Shown here in pieces: positions 46,543 through 56,583 of a stretch of 64,000 bases of DNA (the stretch's first letter is position 1; every line of letters begins with the position of its first letter). This DNA is from an uncultured Paracoccaceae bacterium (GTDB lineage Bacteria > Pseudomonadota > Alphaproteobacteria > Rhodobacterales > Rhodobacteraceae). Made by a program: the position numbers and the translations under genes. Where the stretch lies: assembly GCA_947497985.1 (NCBI GenBank), contig CANMIX010000001.1:124001-188000 (forward strand), in the 5' to 3' direction. The notes under the pieces were generated by a model, which worked only from the letters and a program-made list of their open reading frames with translations, did not search any database and had not been told where the DNA came from.

Positions 46543-47319
46543 TCACTTATCTCGGAACTGAGCTTCACGTTTCTCAAGGAAGGCGCCCATTCCCTCTTTT
46601 TGATCTTCGGTGGCAAACAGGGAATGGAACAAGCGGCGCTCGTACAACAGCCCTTCCGCCAGCGGGACTTCAAAGCTGCGGTTCACCGCTTCTTTGGTGG
46701 CCATAACACTGAGCTGTGACTTTTCAGCGATTTTCTGAGCCGCCCCGGTGGCTTCGTCCATCAACTTTTTAGCCGCCACGACGCGTGAAACCAGACCAGA
46801 ACGTTCGGCTTCATCGGCTTCCATGAAACGCCCGGTCAGGTTCATGTCCATGGCTTTGGATTTGCCGATAAACCGGGTCAGCCGTTGGCTGCCACCCATG
46901 CCAGGCATAACACCAAGGTTGATTTCGGGCTGACCAAATTTGGCCGTGTCCGACGCAATGATAAAATCGCACATCATCGCCAGTTCGCAGCCACCACCCA
47001 ACGCATAGCCAGAAACCGCGGCAATGATTGGTTTGCGGATCGCAGCGATGCGATTGCTGACTTTGGCAAACAGATCTTCGCTGTAGACATCGACAAAGCT
47101 CTTGTCCGACATCTCTTTGATATCTGCCCCAGCAGCAAAGGCTTTCTCGGATCCGGTGACAACGATACAGCGCACTTTATCGCTTGCATCGGCTTCTTCC
47201 AATGCGGTCGCAAGTTCGGACAGCAATTCGGTATTGAGCGCGTTCAGCGCCTCCGGGCGGTTCAGTTTTATGAGGCAAACATGGTCCTGCACGTCGACGT
47301 TAATCGTCTCATATGCCAT
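46543..47319 (-). CDS. Enoyl-CoA hydratase
   Basis: This 258-residue crotonase-fold enzyme hydrates 2-enoyl-CoA in fatty-acid or amino-acid breakdown. The oxyanion hole is in [10 protein letters not shown], the first catalytic Glu region in [15 protein letters not shown] and the second in [20 protein letters not shown]. Both catalytic glutamates are present, so hydration rather than isomerisation is likely. Length is standard. No other beta-oxidation gene is adjacent; the location between rpsT and mutM is typical for Rhodobacterales. Confidence 0.95.
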   Translation of the reverse strand: MAYETINVDVQDHVCLIKLNRPEALNALNTELLSELATALEEADASDKVRCIVVTGSEKAFAAGADIKEMSDKSFVDVYSEDLFAKVSNRIAAIRKPIIAAVSGYALGGGCELAMMCDFIIASDTAKFGQPEINLGVMPGMGGSQRLTRFIGKSKAMDMNLTGRFMEADEAERSGLVSRVVAAKKLMDEATGAAQKIAEKSQLSVMATKEAVNRSFEVPLAEGLLYERRLFHSLFATEDQKEGMGAFLEKREAQFRDK

Positions 47320-47384
47320 CGGGTTTTGCTTTCGATTGTTCCGTTTAGGATCGATTCCTTACCACGCGCGCAGCTCGGATCAAG

Positions 47385-48236
47385 CTATCTTTGGCATTGA
47401 CTGCAATAGAAGGTCGAACGTCCAGATTGGGTAATTCGAGCGATTTCACCCTCACAATTTTGCCGTCTGCAGGGCTCCCCTTCCCTACCGTAAACATCGA
47501 AGCTGTGCTGAAAATATCCAAGTTCTCCATTGGCTTGGCGGAAATCCTTGAGCGAAGAACCGCCCGCTTTTATTGCATCTTGTAACACTTCGCGAATAAC
47601 CGGAACGAGGCTTGCAACACGTGTTTGCGCTATCTCTCGTGCCTTACGTTTGGGCGAAATTCCGCAGCGAAACAGTGTCTCACAGACGTAAATATTGCCG
47701 AGACCCGCGATGATTCCCTGATCCAACAGCGCAGATTTCACCGGCGTGTTGCGTGTTTTCAGGGCCTCAACCAGGTAAGCTTCATCAAATGAATTGCCCA
47801 ACGGTTCCGGCCCCAAGACCGCCAACAGCTTGTGATCTTCAAGCCCATCGGTTGGGATCAAATCCATCGCACCAAAGCGTCGCGGATCGTTGAACGTGAC
47901 CCGCGCGCCATTGTCCATATCAAGCACCACATGGTCGTGTTTTTGATGTGCAGGATGGTCATGCACAAATTGGCCCAACGGATCACCGGACACTGTCATG
48001 CGTCCAGACATGCCCAGATGCACCAGTAAGGTCTCACCGCGATCCAGCTCTGCCAGGATGTATTTGGAGCGACGTCGAAGCGCCAATACACGCGCTCCCT
48101 GCAGACGTTCAGACATGTTGTCCGGGAAAGGCCAACGCAGATCCGGGCGGTTCACTTGTGCGCGTGAAATCACCGCACTTTCCATTGAAGGTGCCAATCC
48201 GCGCATCACGGTCTCGACCTCGGGCAGTTCAGGCAT
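47385..48236 (-). CDS. mutM: Formamidopyrimidine-DNA glycosylase
   Basis: This 283-residue enzyme removes oxidised purines such as 8-oxoguanine. It starts [14 protein letters not shown], with the catalytic proline and glutamate right after Met, has the beta-elimination lysine in [10 protein letters not shown], the H2TH segment in [17 protein letters not shown], and a C-terminal zinc finger (CRRQNC ... YCSQCQ) that ends the protein. GGAGCG precedes the ATG at 48236. It is divergent from ubiE with 93 bases between starts. Confidence 0.97.
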   Translation of the reverse strand: MPELPEVETVMRGLAPSMESAVISRAQVNRPDLRWPFPDNMSERLQGARVLALRRRSKYILAELDRGETLLVHLGMSGRMTVSGDPLGQFVHDHPAHQKHDHVVLDMDNGARVTFNDPRRFGAMDLIPTDGLEDHKLLAVLGPEPLGNSFDEAYLVEALKTRNTPVKSALLDQGIIAGLGNIYVCETLFRCGISPKRKAREIAQTRVASLVPVIREVLQDAIKAGGSSLKDFRQANGELGYFQHSFDVYGREGEPCRRQNCEGEIARITQSGRSTFYCSQCQR

Positions 48237-48329
48237 TACATCGCTCCTGCAACAGATGACGGTGGGCCGCATTGTGCCGCCCGAATTGCGCTCTATAACT
48301 GGGGCGAACCAAAGGAAACGGCAAGCCAA

Positions 48330-49082
48330 ATGACCGAGACGCAGGACAACACCACCCATTTTGGATTTGAAACCGTGCCCGAGCATGAAAAGGCTGGGCG
48401 TGTGCAGGGGGTCTTTAACTCGGTCGCCTCAAAATACGACATTATGAATGACGTCATGAGCGTCGGCATTCACCGCGTTTGGAAAGACGCGATGATGGAT
48501 TGGCTTGCGCCACGCCCTGGGCAAAAGCTGTTGGATGTGGCTGGCGGTACCGGCGATATCTCCTTCCGGTTCTTGAAACGGGCAGGTTACGGGCATTCAA
48601 CCGTCTTGGATCTGACGCGGCCAATGCTGGAAGAAGGGCGCAAACGCGCCGAAGCCGAACGGATGGCGGACAGTCTGGATTGGGTCACAGGCGACGCGAT
48701 GGCCTTGCCGTTTCAGGACAATACATTTGACGTCTACACCATCTCCTTTGGCATTCGGAACGTGACCCGGCCCTTGGAGGCGCTGAAAGAAGCCTATCGC
48801 GTGTTGAAACCCGGTGGCCGCTTGATGGTTTTGGAGTTCAGCCAGCTGCCGAATGAAGGGTTGCAAAAGCTTTACGACCTTTACTCCTTTAACGTGATCC
48901 CGCGCATGGGCAAGCTGATCGCCAACGACTACGACAGCTACCAATATCTGGTGGAATCAATCCGCAATTTCCCGGATCAAGACACATTCCTTGGCATGCT
49001 GCGTGAAGCAGGTTTTGAAAACGCGAAATACCGCAACTTGTCGTTGGGTATTGCTGCCCTGCACTCTGGCTGGAAGATCTGA
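48330..49082 (+). CDS. ubiE: Ubiquinone/menaquinone C-methyltransferase
   Basis: This 250-residue SAM-dependent methyltransferase carries out the C-methylation step in ubiquinone synthesis. Family segments: [37 protein letters not shown]-type start, SAM motif [31 protein letters not shown] and [12 protein letters not shown]. It is followed after three bases by ubiB. Confidence 0.97.
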   Translation: MTETQDNTTHFGFETVPEHEKAGRVQGVFNSVASKYDIMNDVMSVGIHRVWKDAMMDWLAPRPGQKLLDVAGGTGDISFRFLKRAGYGHSTVLDLTRPMLEEGRKRAEAERMADSLDWVTGDAMALPFQDNTFDVYTISFGIRNVTRPLEALKEAYRVLKPGGRLMVLEFSQLPNEGLQKLYDLYSFNVIPRMGKLIANDYDSYQYLVESIRNFPDQDTFLGMLREAGFENAKYRNLSLGIAALHSGWKI

Positions 49083-49085
49083 TCC

Positions 49086-50615
49086 ATGCGTGGTCCCCAC
49101 AATATTGTCCGCCTGATCCGCACGGGCGCCACGATGGTGCGCACCGGCGCCATGAATGCCGTTCTGGACGCGTTTGAAGCGCCACGTCCCGTCCGCATGG
49201 TCGCCTACGCCCTTGGCTGGCCGTTCCAGTGGATGGGATACAAAGGCGACGAAGAGATGCCCGCCGCGACGCGGGCGTTGACCGCACTTGGCCCCGCCTA
49301 CATCAAGTTTGGGCAAGTTCTATCGACGCGGCCTGATGTTGTCGGCGAAGATCTGGCGCAACAACTGCGTGTTCTGCAAGACAAATTGCCCCCGTTCTCT
49401 CGCGAAGAAGCTATTCGACAAGTCGAACATGAACTGGGTCGCCCCATGTCCGAGGTCTTCTCGGAATTTAGCGAGCCCATCGCTGCAGCATCCATCGCTC
49501 AGGTCCACAAAGCGCGTTTGGTCGATAGCGGCCAAGACGTCGCGGTAAAAGTGCTGCGCCCAGGCATCGAACGTGCGTTCAACCGTGACGTCGACGCTTT
49601 CTACTTTGCCGCCCGCATCGCCGACATCTGCGCCCCGGGCGCGCGCCGCTTGCGGCCAATGGAAGTGATCAAACATTTTGACGGTGTGGTTCAAGGGGAG
49701 CTGGATCTGCGACTAGAGAGTGCCGCAGCCTCTGAATTCACAGCAAATACCATCAACGACGAAGGGTTCCAGCTGCCGCAAGTCCAATGGAATTACTCGT
49801 CACGACGGGTCATGACATTGGGCTGGGCTGACGGAACGGCTTTGGGCGACAATGCAGCCCTAGACGCGGCGGGTCATGATCGCCGCGTATTGGCGGAGCG
49901 TGTTTTGTCCCTGTTCCTGCGACATGCCCTGCGCGACGGATATTTCCATGCGGACATGCATCAGGGAAACCTGAAAGTCGCAGCCAATGGTGACATCATT
50001 GCCTATGACTTTGGCATTATGGGTCACATCGATGAATACACGCGTCGGGTCTATGCCGAGATCCTTTATGGCTTCATCAAACGGGATTACCGCCGTGTGG
50101 CGGAGGTCCATTTCGAAGCAGGTTATGTTCCGGCGGATCAAGACGTTGATGAATTTGCCCGCGCGCTGCGCGCCGTGGGCGAGCCGATCTTTGGTATGGA
50201 TGCGGCACATATTTCGATGGGGCGTTTGCTGAACTATCTGTTCGAAGTGACCGAACGGTTTGGCATGGAAACCCGCACCGAACTGATCCTTCTGCAACGC
50301 ACCATGGTTGTGGTTGAAGGCGTCGCCCGATCCCTGGACCCTCATATGAACATTTGGGAATCGGCGCACCCCGTTGTCGAGGACTACATCAAGTCTTCAA
50401 TCGGCCCCAAAGCAGTAGCCTCGGATCTGGCGAAGACAGCCAAAGTTCTGGCGCGCTTTGGCCCTCGCCTGCCTGGGTTGGTCGAAAAAGCACTGATCGA
50501 ACAATCCACCGGTTCCACCGCACGCAATTCGAAAAAATCAAACCGACTGCGCCCCGTGGCATTTGGTGTTGTGCTTGGCGTCGCGCTCTGCCTCATCGTA
50601 ACGGCGATCATTTGA
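49086..50615 (+). CDS. ubiB: Ubiquinone biosynthesis kinase-like protein UbiB
   Basis: This 509-residue ABC1/ADCK-family atypical kinase supports ubiquinone biosynthesis. The KxGQ motif is in YIKFGQVLSTRPD, the invariant lysine in DVAVKVLRPG, the catalytic-loop-like FHADMHQGNLKV and the metal-binding YDFGIMGHID. A single C-terminal membrane helix (AFGVVLGVALCLIVTAII) ends the protein; E. coli UbiB has two. It forms an operon with ubiE. Confidence 0.96.
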   Translation: MRGPHNIVRLIRTGATMVRTGAMNAVLDAFEAPRPVRMVAYALGWPFQWMGYKGDEEMPAATRALTALGPAYIKFGQVLSTRPDVVGEDLAQQLRVLQDKLPPFSREEAIRQVEHELGRPMSEVFSEFSEPIAAASIAQVHKARLVDSGQDVAVKVLRPGIERAFNRDVDAFYFAARIADICAPGARRLRPMEVIKHFDGVVQGELDLRLESAAASEFTANTINDEGFQLPQVQWNYSSRRVMTLGWADGTALGDNAALDAAGHDRRVLAERVLSLFLRHALRDGYFHADMHQGNLKVAANGDIIAYDFGIMGHIDEYTRRVYAEILYGFIKRDYRRVAEVHFEAGYVPADQDVDEFARALRAVGEPIFGMDAAHISMGRLLNYLFEVTERFGMETRTELILLQRTMVVVEGVARSLDPHMNIWESAHPVVEDYIKSSIGPKAVASDLAKTAKVLARFGPRLPGLVEKALIEQSTGSTARNSKKSNRLRPVAFGVVLGVALCLIVTAII

Positions 50616-50647
50616 CTTCTGTCGGTGTTGTCTAGAGAATTTCCAGT

Positions 50648-51214
50648 ATGACGGAACACGACGACGATATTTTGCATCTTTTGCCCGCGCGCCTGAAAGA
50701 GGCGCGGCGCGCCCAAGGGTTATCCTTGGAAGCCGTGGCCAATCTGTCTGGCGTGAGCCGGTCCATGGTCAGTCAAATCGAACGTGGGGAATCGAGCCCT
50801 ACCATTGCGACCCTGTGGAATTTGACCCGCGCACTGCAGGTGGATTTTGCAGGCCTCTTGGAAGCTGCAGACAAACAGGACCGGATTAACGTGTTGCGAT
50901 CCGCTGACGTGCCCGTCATTCAAAACATGGGGCAAGGCTGCAAGATACAGATCTTGTCACCGCCAGAAGATGCGGGCGGGCATGAGGTTTACGACATTTC
51001 GCTCTCAAAAGGGGGCGCCTTGGTCAGCCAACCGCATTCGGTTGGCACGCGCGAACAGCTGACCGTCTTGCACGGTCAAATCCGGCTTGGGTCCGGCAAT
51101 GTGGAAGAGACGCTTAGCACTGGCGATACTGCGCGATATGCAGCAGATGTTCCCCATACGATTTCCGCAATTGAGACCGACGCACGCGTCTTTCTGATCG
51201 TAAAGAATGGCTAA
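50648..51214 (+). CDS. XRE-family regulator with C-terminal cupin domain
   Basis: This 188-residue regulator has an N-terminal helix-turn-helix (~12-65, LKEARRAQGLSLEAVANLSGVSRSMVSQIERGESSPTIATLW-type) and a cupin sensor (~110-185, VGTREQLTVLHGQIRLGSG, GDTARYAADVPHTISA). Such proteins often control amino-acid or amine catabolism and bind a small ligand in the cupin. It stands 135 bases upstream of kbl-tdh on the same strand, and several TCCGT repeats lie in between, so it is a candidate regulator of that operon. Confidence 0.9.
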   Translation: MTEHDDDILHLLPARLKEARRAQGLSLEAVANLSGVSRSMVSQIERGESSPTIATLWNLTRALQVDFAGLLEAADKQDRINVLRSADVPVIQNMGQGCKIQILSPPEDAGGHEVYDISLSKGGALVSQPHSVGTREQLTVLHGQIRLGSGNVEETLSTGDTARYAADVPHTISAIETDARVFLIVKNG

Positions 51215-51227
51215 TATCGGTCCCTAG

Positions 51228-51341
51228 TCCGTTGTAATCTTACGTCCATGCAATCCGTTATTGCGGACAATTTTCCGTCATTATAAATTTCCCCCTTTAC
51301 GGACGCGCATCCAATATGACAGAATCCCTCATAGCAACGGA
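51228..51341. promoter_or_regulatory. Clustered TCCGT motifs and candidate promoter before kbl
   Basis: TCCGT occurs at 51228 (TCCGTT), 51254 (TCCGTT) and 51274 (TCCGTC) on the plus strand, and as ACGGA at 51299 and AACGGA at 51336 on the other strand. The second copy also forms TCCG-TTATTG-CGGA. A -10-like TATAAA lies at 51282-51287, with TTGCGG at 51261-51266 as a weak -35. The density of the motif suggests operator sites. Confidence 0.4.
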
Positions 51342-51349
51342 GTTCTGCC

Positions 51350-52534
51350 ATGCCCCATGACTTCCTCACTCACCTCACCGAGACCCTCCAGCAGATTGAA
51401 AAGGACGGGCTGTACAAACGCGAGCGCATGATCACCTCTCCGCAGGGTGGAAACATCCGGGTCGGCGACCGCGCGGTGATTAACCTCTGCGCCAACAATT
51501 ACCTTGGTCTGGCGGATCACCCGGATCTGATCGCAGCTGCTAAATCAGCGCTGGAGCCCAAAGGGTTCGGCATGGCGTCGGTGCGTTTCATCTGCGGCAC
51601 GCAGGATATCCATCGCGAGCTGGAACAACAGCTCGCTGCGTTTTTGAAAAAGGACGATTCGATCCTTTTTGCGGCCTGTTTTGATGCCAACGGTGGCCTG
51701 TTCGAGCCGCTGTTGACCGCAGAAGACGCGATCATTTCGGACAGTTTGAACCATGCTTCGATCATTGACGGCATCCGCCTATGCAAGGCGCAACGCTATC
51801 GCTACACCAACAACGACATGGAGGATCTGGAAGCCAAGCTGAAGGACGCCCGTGCCAAAGGCGCGCGCCATATCATGATCGCAACCGACGGTGTGTTCTC
51901 CATGGACGGATACCTTGCGAACCTGCCAGAAATCCGAGCGCTGGCGGATCAATATGACGCCGTCGTTATGGTCGACGACTGCCACGCCACTGGCTTTATG
52001 GGCCCAAACGGCGCCGGAACACCGGATCACTTTGGGGTTGATATAGATATTCTAACAGGCACATTGGGCAAAGCTTTGGGCGGTGCCATCGGTGGTTATA
52101 TCGCCGGGCCACAGCCAGTGATCGACCTGCTGCGCCAACGGGCACGTCCTTATTTGTTCTCTAACTCTTTGCCACCCGCAATTGTCGCTGCTGGGATCGA
52201 AGCCCTGCGCCTCGTCGAAGAGGGCGCAGACCTGAGGCAACAGCTTTTTGACAATACGCGCTTTTGGCGCGAGGGGCTCGAACAACTGGGCTTTGATCTA
52301 CTGCCCGGTGAACACCCCATTGTCCCAGTGATGCTGGGCGAGGCGCAGCTGGCACAGGATATGGCCGCGAAACTGTTTGACGAGGGTGTCTATGTTTCCG
52401 GTTTCTTCTTCCCCGTGGTTCCGCGTGGCCAAGCCCGGATCCGCACCCAGATGAATGCAGCTCTGACACGGGCAGACCTTGAACGAGCTTTGGCGGCGTT
52501 TGAAACGGCCGGCAAGGCCTGCGGGGTGATCTGA
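51350..52534 (+). CDS. kbl: Glycine C-acetyltransferase (2-amino-3-ketobutyrate CoA ligase)
   Basis: This 394-residue PLP enzyme cleaves 2-amino-3-ketobutyrate with CoA to glycine and acetyl-CoA. The PLP lysine is K241 in [23 protein letters not shown] holds the cofactor Asp/His. [11 protein letters not shown] and [16 protein letters not shown] are typical of this alpha-oxoamine synthase. GGAG precedes the ATG. Its stop overlaps the tdh start by one base (TGATG), so the two are coupled. Confidence 0.97.
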   Translation: MPHDFLTHLTETLQQIEKDGLYKRERMITSPQGGNIRVGDRAVINLCANNYLGLADHPDLIAAAKSALEPKGFGMASVRFICGTQDIHRELEQQLAAFLKKDDSILFAACFDANGGLFEPLLTAEDAIISDSLNHASIIDGIRLCKAQRYRYTNNDMEDLEAKLKDARAKGARHIMIATDGVFSMDGYLANLPEIRALADQYDAVVMVDDCHATGFMGPNGAGTPDHFGVDIDILTGTLGKALGGAIGGYIAGPQPVIDLLRQRARPYLFSNSLPPAIVAAGIEALRLVEEGADLRQQLFDNTRFWREGLEQLGFDLLPGEHPIVPVMLGEAQLAQDMAAKLFDEGVYVSGFFFPVVPRGQARIRTQMNAALTRADLERALAAFETAGKACGVI

Positions 52535-53580
52535 TGCGTGTGAACACGATGAAAGCATTGGAAAAGTCCAAACCCAAGGAAGGCCTGTGGATGGTGCAGG
52601 CTCCCGTTCCTGAAATTGGCCCGGATGAGGTGCTGATCAAAGTGAACAAGACCGGGATCTGCGGCACCGACATTCATATCTGGAATTGGGATGACTGGGC
52701 CGCGGCAACAGTGCCTGTCCCGATGATTACCGGCCATGAGTTCGCAGGCGAGATTGTTGAGATCGGCAAAGATGTTACCGGTTTGACCATTGGGCAGCGC
52801 TGCTCCGGCGAAGGACATTTGATCGAACATGACAGCCGTCAGTCGCGGGCTGGTAAATTCCACCTAGACCCCGGCACCCGGGGTATCGGCGTGAATGTTC
52901 AGGGGGCGTTTGCCCAGTATCTGCGGCTCCCGGCCTTTAACGTGGTGCCCCTGCCCGATGACATTCCAGATGAAATTGGTGCGATTCTGGATCCTCTCGG
53001 CAACGCCGTTCACACCGCGCTCAGCTTTGATTTATTGGGAGAGGATGTGTTGATCACCGGGGCCGGTCCCATCGGGATCATGGCGGCAGCTGTTGCTCGC
53101 CACGCTGGTGCGCGCAATGTGGTGATCACCGATATCAACCCGGATCGCCTTGCGTTGGCCGCCCATGTGGTACCAACCGTGCGGCCAGTGGACGTGCGCA
53201 ACGAAGACCTGAATGATGTCATCCATCAGCTTGGCATGACCCAAGGGTTTGATGTGGGGCTGGAAATGTCGGGCAATCAGATCGCACTGGACCAGATGGT
53301 GGAGGCGCTTGTTATGGGTGGCAAAATCGCTCTGCTTGGCATTCCACCCGGAAAGTCTCCGGTCGATTGGTCGCGCATCGTGTTCAAAGCCATCACGATC
53401 AAAGGCGTCTATGGCCGTGAGATGTTTGAAACTTGGTACAAGATGATCGCGATGCTGCAAAACGGTCTGGATGTGAGCCGCGTGATCACCGACCGCTATG
53501 CCGTCGGTGACTTCGCAAAAGGGTTTGCCGCTATGAAATCAGGTAGGTCGGGAAAGGTGGTCCTGGACTGGACCACCTAG
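52534..53580 (+). CDS. tdh: L-threonine 3-dehydrogenase, lacking structural-zinc cysteines
   Basis: This 348-residue zinc-dependent alcohol-dehydrogenase-type enzyme oxidises threonine to 2-amino-3-ketobutyrate for Kbl. Catalytic zinc residues C43 (GICGTD), H68 and E69 (ITGHEFAGE) are present, and the Rossmann motif [10 protein letters not shown] is intact. In E. coli Tdh the GEGH motif is followed by four cysteines holding a structural zinc. Here the same stretch ([20 protein letters not shown], ~93-111) has none. NAD preference is inferred from the family. Confidence 0.93.
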   Translation: MRVNTMKALEKSKPKEGLWMVQAPVPEIGPDEVLIKVNKTGICGTDIHIWNWDDWAAATVPVPMITGHEFAGEIVEIGKDVTGLTIGQRCSGEGHLIEHDSRQSRAGKFHLDPGTRGIGVNVQGAFAQYLRLPAFNVVPLPDDIPDEIGAILDPLGNAVHTALSFDLLGEDVLITGAGPIGIMAAAVARHAGARNVVITDINPDRLALAAHVVPTVRPVDVRNEDLNDVIHQLGMTQGFDVGLEMSGNQIALDQMVEALVMGGKIALLGIPPGKSPVDWSRIVFKAITIKGVYGREMFETWYKMIAMLQNGLDVSRVITDRYAVGDFAKGFAAMKSGRSGKVVLDWTT

Positions 53581-53583
53581 CGC

Positions 53584-54309
53584 TCAGCGTACCTTGATAC
53601 GCCCGTCCTTGGTCAGCCAATTGACGTTGTCACCTTCAAACACCGCAACAGACAGCGGACGACCATATCCAGCTCCGCTGTCGAGGTTGATCCGGTTGCC
53701 GTAGTCCTGCGGAGCCTCAAGCGCGGTATGCCCGTGCACAATGGTCCAAGGGTGAGGATCGGAATAGCTGAGATAGGGTTCACGAATCCAAAGGAGATCG
53801 TTTTCTTCCTGATCTTCCAGCGCGACATTCGGGCGAATACCTGCGTGAACAAACAGATAGTTCCCGTGCTGGTAATAGGTTTTCAGGCTTTTGAGAAAAG
53901 CGATATGCTCAGCAGGGACCGCCTTTTGCGCCGCGGGATGCAGCACGCCGAGCGGCGTATCTGCAGCACCCTCGATGCCATAGGACGCCAGAGTTGTATC
54001 ACCGCCCAACGGAGGGCTGACCCAAGTGTATTTCGCTTTCAAAAGCGGATCCAAGCGAGGCGTGTCTTCCATAAACCATTCAAACAAGCGGTCATGGTTG
54101 CCTTTGAGCGCGGTCCAATTGCGACCTGCATCGATGCCCGTTTTCAAGACTTCAATCACACCACGACTGTCAGGTCCCCGGTCAACGTAATCGCCTAGAA
54201 ACACGATCTGCGCGTCAGGGCCGCCATCGGCCTCAATCCACGCAAGTGCCTCGTGCAACATCTGAATTTGGCCATGGACATCCCCCATCGCGTAAATCGT
54301 ATCAGACAT
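53584..54309 (-). CDS. Metallophosphoesterase (PPP/ApaH-like)
   Basis: This 241-residue protein has all PPP-family metal motifs: YAMGDVHGQ, FLGDYVDRGPDS, ALKGNHDRL, and histidines in LFVHAGIRP and IVHGHTALE. It hydrolyses phosphoester bonds; it could be a serine/threonine phosphatase or a dinucleoside polyphosphate hydrolase. AAGGGAA precedes the ATG at 54309; the upstream ATG at 54327 adds six residues. It is convergent with tdh, with three bases between the stops. Confidence 0.93.
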   Translation of the reverse strand: MSDTIYAMGDVHGQIQMLHEALAWIEADGGPDAQIVFLGDYVDRGPDSRGVIEVLKTGIDAGRNWTALKGNHDRLFEWFMEDTPRLDPLLKAKYTWVSPPLGGDTTLASYGIEGAADTPLGVLHPAAQKAVPAEHIAFLKSLKTYYQHGNYLFVHAGIRPNVALEDQEENDLLWIREPYLSYSDPHPWTIVHGHTALEAPQDYGNRINLDSGAGYGRPLSVAVFEGDNVNWLTKDGRIKVR

Positions 54310-54414
54310 CACAAATTCCCTTCTCAAAAATCAAACGTTCGGTAACACACATACAAGGCATTGGTAACAGGACGCTATCAGCGATTACACCAAAAGCCCC
54401 TGTTGACCCTTAAT

Positions 54415-54441
54415 TGAAAAAGACCACCCCCAAGGGTGGCC
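54415..54441 (-). terminator. serA terminator
   Basis: In the minus direction, CCACCC and GGGTGG (complements of 54434-54439 and 54424-54429) form a stem followed by TCTTTTTC. It lies about 30 bases after the serA stop. Confidence 0.8.
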
Positions 54442-54469
54442 TTTGATTTAAGCAGTCTAAGAGAATGCT

Positions 54470-56065
54470 TTAGGCAACGTCAAAAGCCAACGGCTTCACC
54501 TGAGTGAACATGCCGGTTTCTTCCAGTTTACCACGTGCTTCTGCGGACACAGGACCATCAACGTAAAGCAGAGCAATCGCTTCTCCACCGACATCTGCAC
54601 GACCTAATGTGAAGTTCGCGATGTTTACATCCATCGCACCCAGCGTACCGCCCAGGGTACCAATGATGCCTGGTACGTCTTTGTTGGTGGTGTACAGCAT
54701 ATTGGCGCCGACTTCGGCGTCGATGTTGATGCCTTTGATTTGGATGAAACGTGGCTTGCCATCCGAGAACACGGTGCCCGCAACCGAACGCTCACGCTTG
54801 GAGGTCACAACGGTCACTTTGATGTAGCCATCAAAAGAACCTGTTTTATCCTGGGTGGTGGTCGAAATCTGAACGCCACGCTCTTTTGCGATGACCGGCG
54901 CGGAAACCATGTTCACGTCCGGGTTTGCCTTTTTCAGGATGCCCGCAATGACCGAACAGTTCAGTGCTTCCAAGTTCATCTCGGACACCACACCATCGTA
55001 GCAGATGTTGATGGCTTCGATTGGCTCGTCGGTCATCTGACCGGCAAATGCACCAAGGTGGTCGGCCAATTTGATCCAAGGGCCCATAACTTTGGCTTCT
55101 TCGGCGGTCACAGATGGCATGTTCAGTGCGTTTTCAACGGCACCGGTCAACAGATAGTTGGACATCTGCTCGGCAACCTGCAGCGCCACGTTTTCTTGTG
55201 CCTCGGTGGTTGCCGCGCCCAAGTGCGGGGTGCAGACAACATTTGGCAGGTTGAACAGCGCGTTTTCTTTGGCGGGCTCTTCTTTGAACACGTCAAATGC
55301 CGCACCGGCAACATGACCAGATTTCAGCAGTTCCGCCAGCGCTTCTTCGTCTACCAGACCACCGCGGGCACAGTTGATGATGCGCACGCCTTTCTTGGTC
55401 TTGGCCAGGTTTTCAGCGGACAGGATGTTCTTGGTGCCTTCGGTAAAGGGCACGTGCAGGGTGATGAAGTCGGCGCGCGACAGCAACTCGTCCAGCTCGA
55501 CCTTTTCGACCTGCATCTTTTCGGCCTTCTCTTCCGACAGGAAGGGGTCGAATGCGACGACTTTCATTTTCAAGCCACGGGCACGGTCACAAACGATGCC
55601 ACCAATGTTGCCTGCGCCGATCACGCCAAGGGTCTTGTTGGTCAGCTCAACGCCCATGAATTTGGACTTTTCCCATTTACCAGCGTGGGTGGACTCGGAC
55701 GCTTCCGGGATCTGGCGTGCAACAGCGAACATCATCGCAATCGCATGTTCGGCAGTGGTGATCATGTTGCCAAACGGTGTGTTCATGACGATCACACCTT
55801 TTTTCGAGGACGCTTCTTTGTCCACGTTATCGGTGCCGATACCTGCGCGACCGACAACTTTCAGGTTTGTCGCTGCCTCAAGGATGGTCGGGGTGACTTT
55901 GGTCGCGGAACGAATTGCCAGACCATCGTATTGGCCAATGATTTCAGCCAGTTTCTCTTTGTCTTTGCCCAGCTCGGGCATGAAATCCACGTCGATGCCA
56001 CGATCACGGAAGATCTGGACGGCGGTTTCGGACAGTTTGTCGGATACGAGTACTTTGGGAGCCAT
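54470..56065 (-). CDS. serA: D-3-phosphoglycerate dehydrogenase
   Basis: This 531-residue enzyme starts serine synthesis by oxidising 3-phosphoglycerate. NAD site GVIGAGNIGG (~147), catalytic Arg in INCARGGLVDEEAL, and His in CTPHLGAATTEAQ. It is the long form with an intervening ASB domain (~320-450) and a C-terminal ACT domain (~455-531, LYTTNKDVPGIIGTLGGTLG), so serine feedback is possible. AAGGA precedes the ATG. Upstream, a hypothetical gene separates it from serC. Confidence 0.97.
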   Translation of the reverse strand: MAPKVLVSDKLSETAVQIFRDRGIDVDFMPELGKDKEKLAEIIGQYDGLAIRSATKVTPTILEAATNLKVVGRAGIGTDNVDKEASSKKGVIVMNTPFGNMITTAEHAIAMMFAVARQIPEASESTHAGKWEKSKFMGVELTNKTLGVIGAGNIGGIVCDRARGLKMKVVAFDPFLSEEKAEKMQVEKVELDELLSRADFITLHVPFTEGTKNILSAENLAKTKKGVRIINCARGGLVDEEALAELLKSGHVAGAAFDVFKEEPAKENALFNLPNVVCTPHLGAATTEAQENVALQVAEQMSNYLLTGAVENALNMPSVTAEEAKVMGPWIKLADHLGAFAGQMTDEPIEAINICYDGVVSEMNLEALNCSVIAGILKKANPDVNMVSAPVIAKERGVQISTTTQDKTGSFDGYIKVTVVTSKRERSVAGTVFSDGKPRFIQIKGINIDAEVGANMLYTTNKDVPGIIGTLGGTLGAMDVNIANFTLGRADVGGEAIALLYVDGPVSAEARGKLEETGMFTQVKPLAFDVA

Positions 56066-56081
56066 GGTTTTGGGTCCTTTT

Positions 56082-56579
56082 TTAGAATTTCAAAGCCTGA
56101 TCGACGTAAAGCCAAGGTGAAAGACCTTCTACGTCATCGATCGGAGATTTAGTCAGTGCCAGCGAAATCTCGAACTCCAGATCCGCAGACGAATTTGCTT
56201 TGTATTTAGCCCACGATTTAGCAGGCAAAAGGGCAGAGTTTACGATGGCTAGAGCGAGATGTTCTGCGTTCCAATCGTAGTCACGCAGTCCGATGGCAGC
56301 TTGATGCCCGTCATGATGCTCAAACAAGGAACACATAAACGCTTCGCCGCCTTCTTCGTTCGCAGTCCAGCCATTCGCTGTTGTGTAATCGAGGCCAACC
56401 TCAAAAAACGAACCCGCTTCACAGTTCAAAATCAGCTTGCCATATCGACGCCAATCTAACCGAAGGGTTGGTTTTGGTTCGGGGCTCACGTCAACGACGC
56501 GCCCCGTACCAGCTAGGTTTTCGCCCTTTGCCCAGAAACTGACTTCTGCAAATTCAGATGAAAAGGCGACCTCGATCAC
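56082..56579 (-). CDS. Hypothetical protein inserted between serC and serA
   Basis: I do not recognise this ~165-residue soluble protein. A GTG start at 56579 follows the serC stop by four bases, with AAGG before it; an ATG at 56612 would overlap serC. It has no signal peptide or membrane helix. It is rich in aromatic and acidic residues (EVSFWAKGENLAG, LRLDWRRYGKLIL, EVGLDYTTANGWTANEEGGE, LFEHHDGHQ, IGLRDYDWNAEHLALAI). G+C in 56161-56340 is 87 of 180 (48%), slightly below the lines I counted in serA and serC (53-55%). It is likely co-transcribed with both. Confidence 0.7.
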   Translation of the reverse strand: MIEVAFSSEFAEVSFWAKGENLAGTGRVVDVSPEPKPTLRLDWRRYGKLILNCEAGSFFEVGLDYTTANGWTANEEGGEAFMCSLFEHHDGHQAAIGLRDYDWNAEHLALAIVNSALLPAKSWAKYKANSSADLEFEISLALTKSPIDDVEGLSPWLYVDQALKF

Positions 56580-56583
56580 GTTA

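Noticed and set aside
54740-56152. 470-codon plus-strand frame opposite serA
   Set aside because: serA covers it fully; the translation is compositionally odd (rich in Gly, Phe, His) and without motifs.
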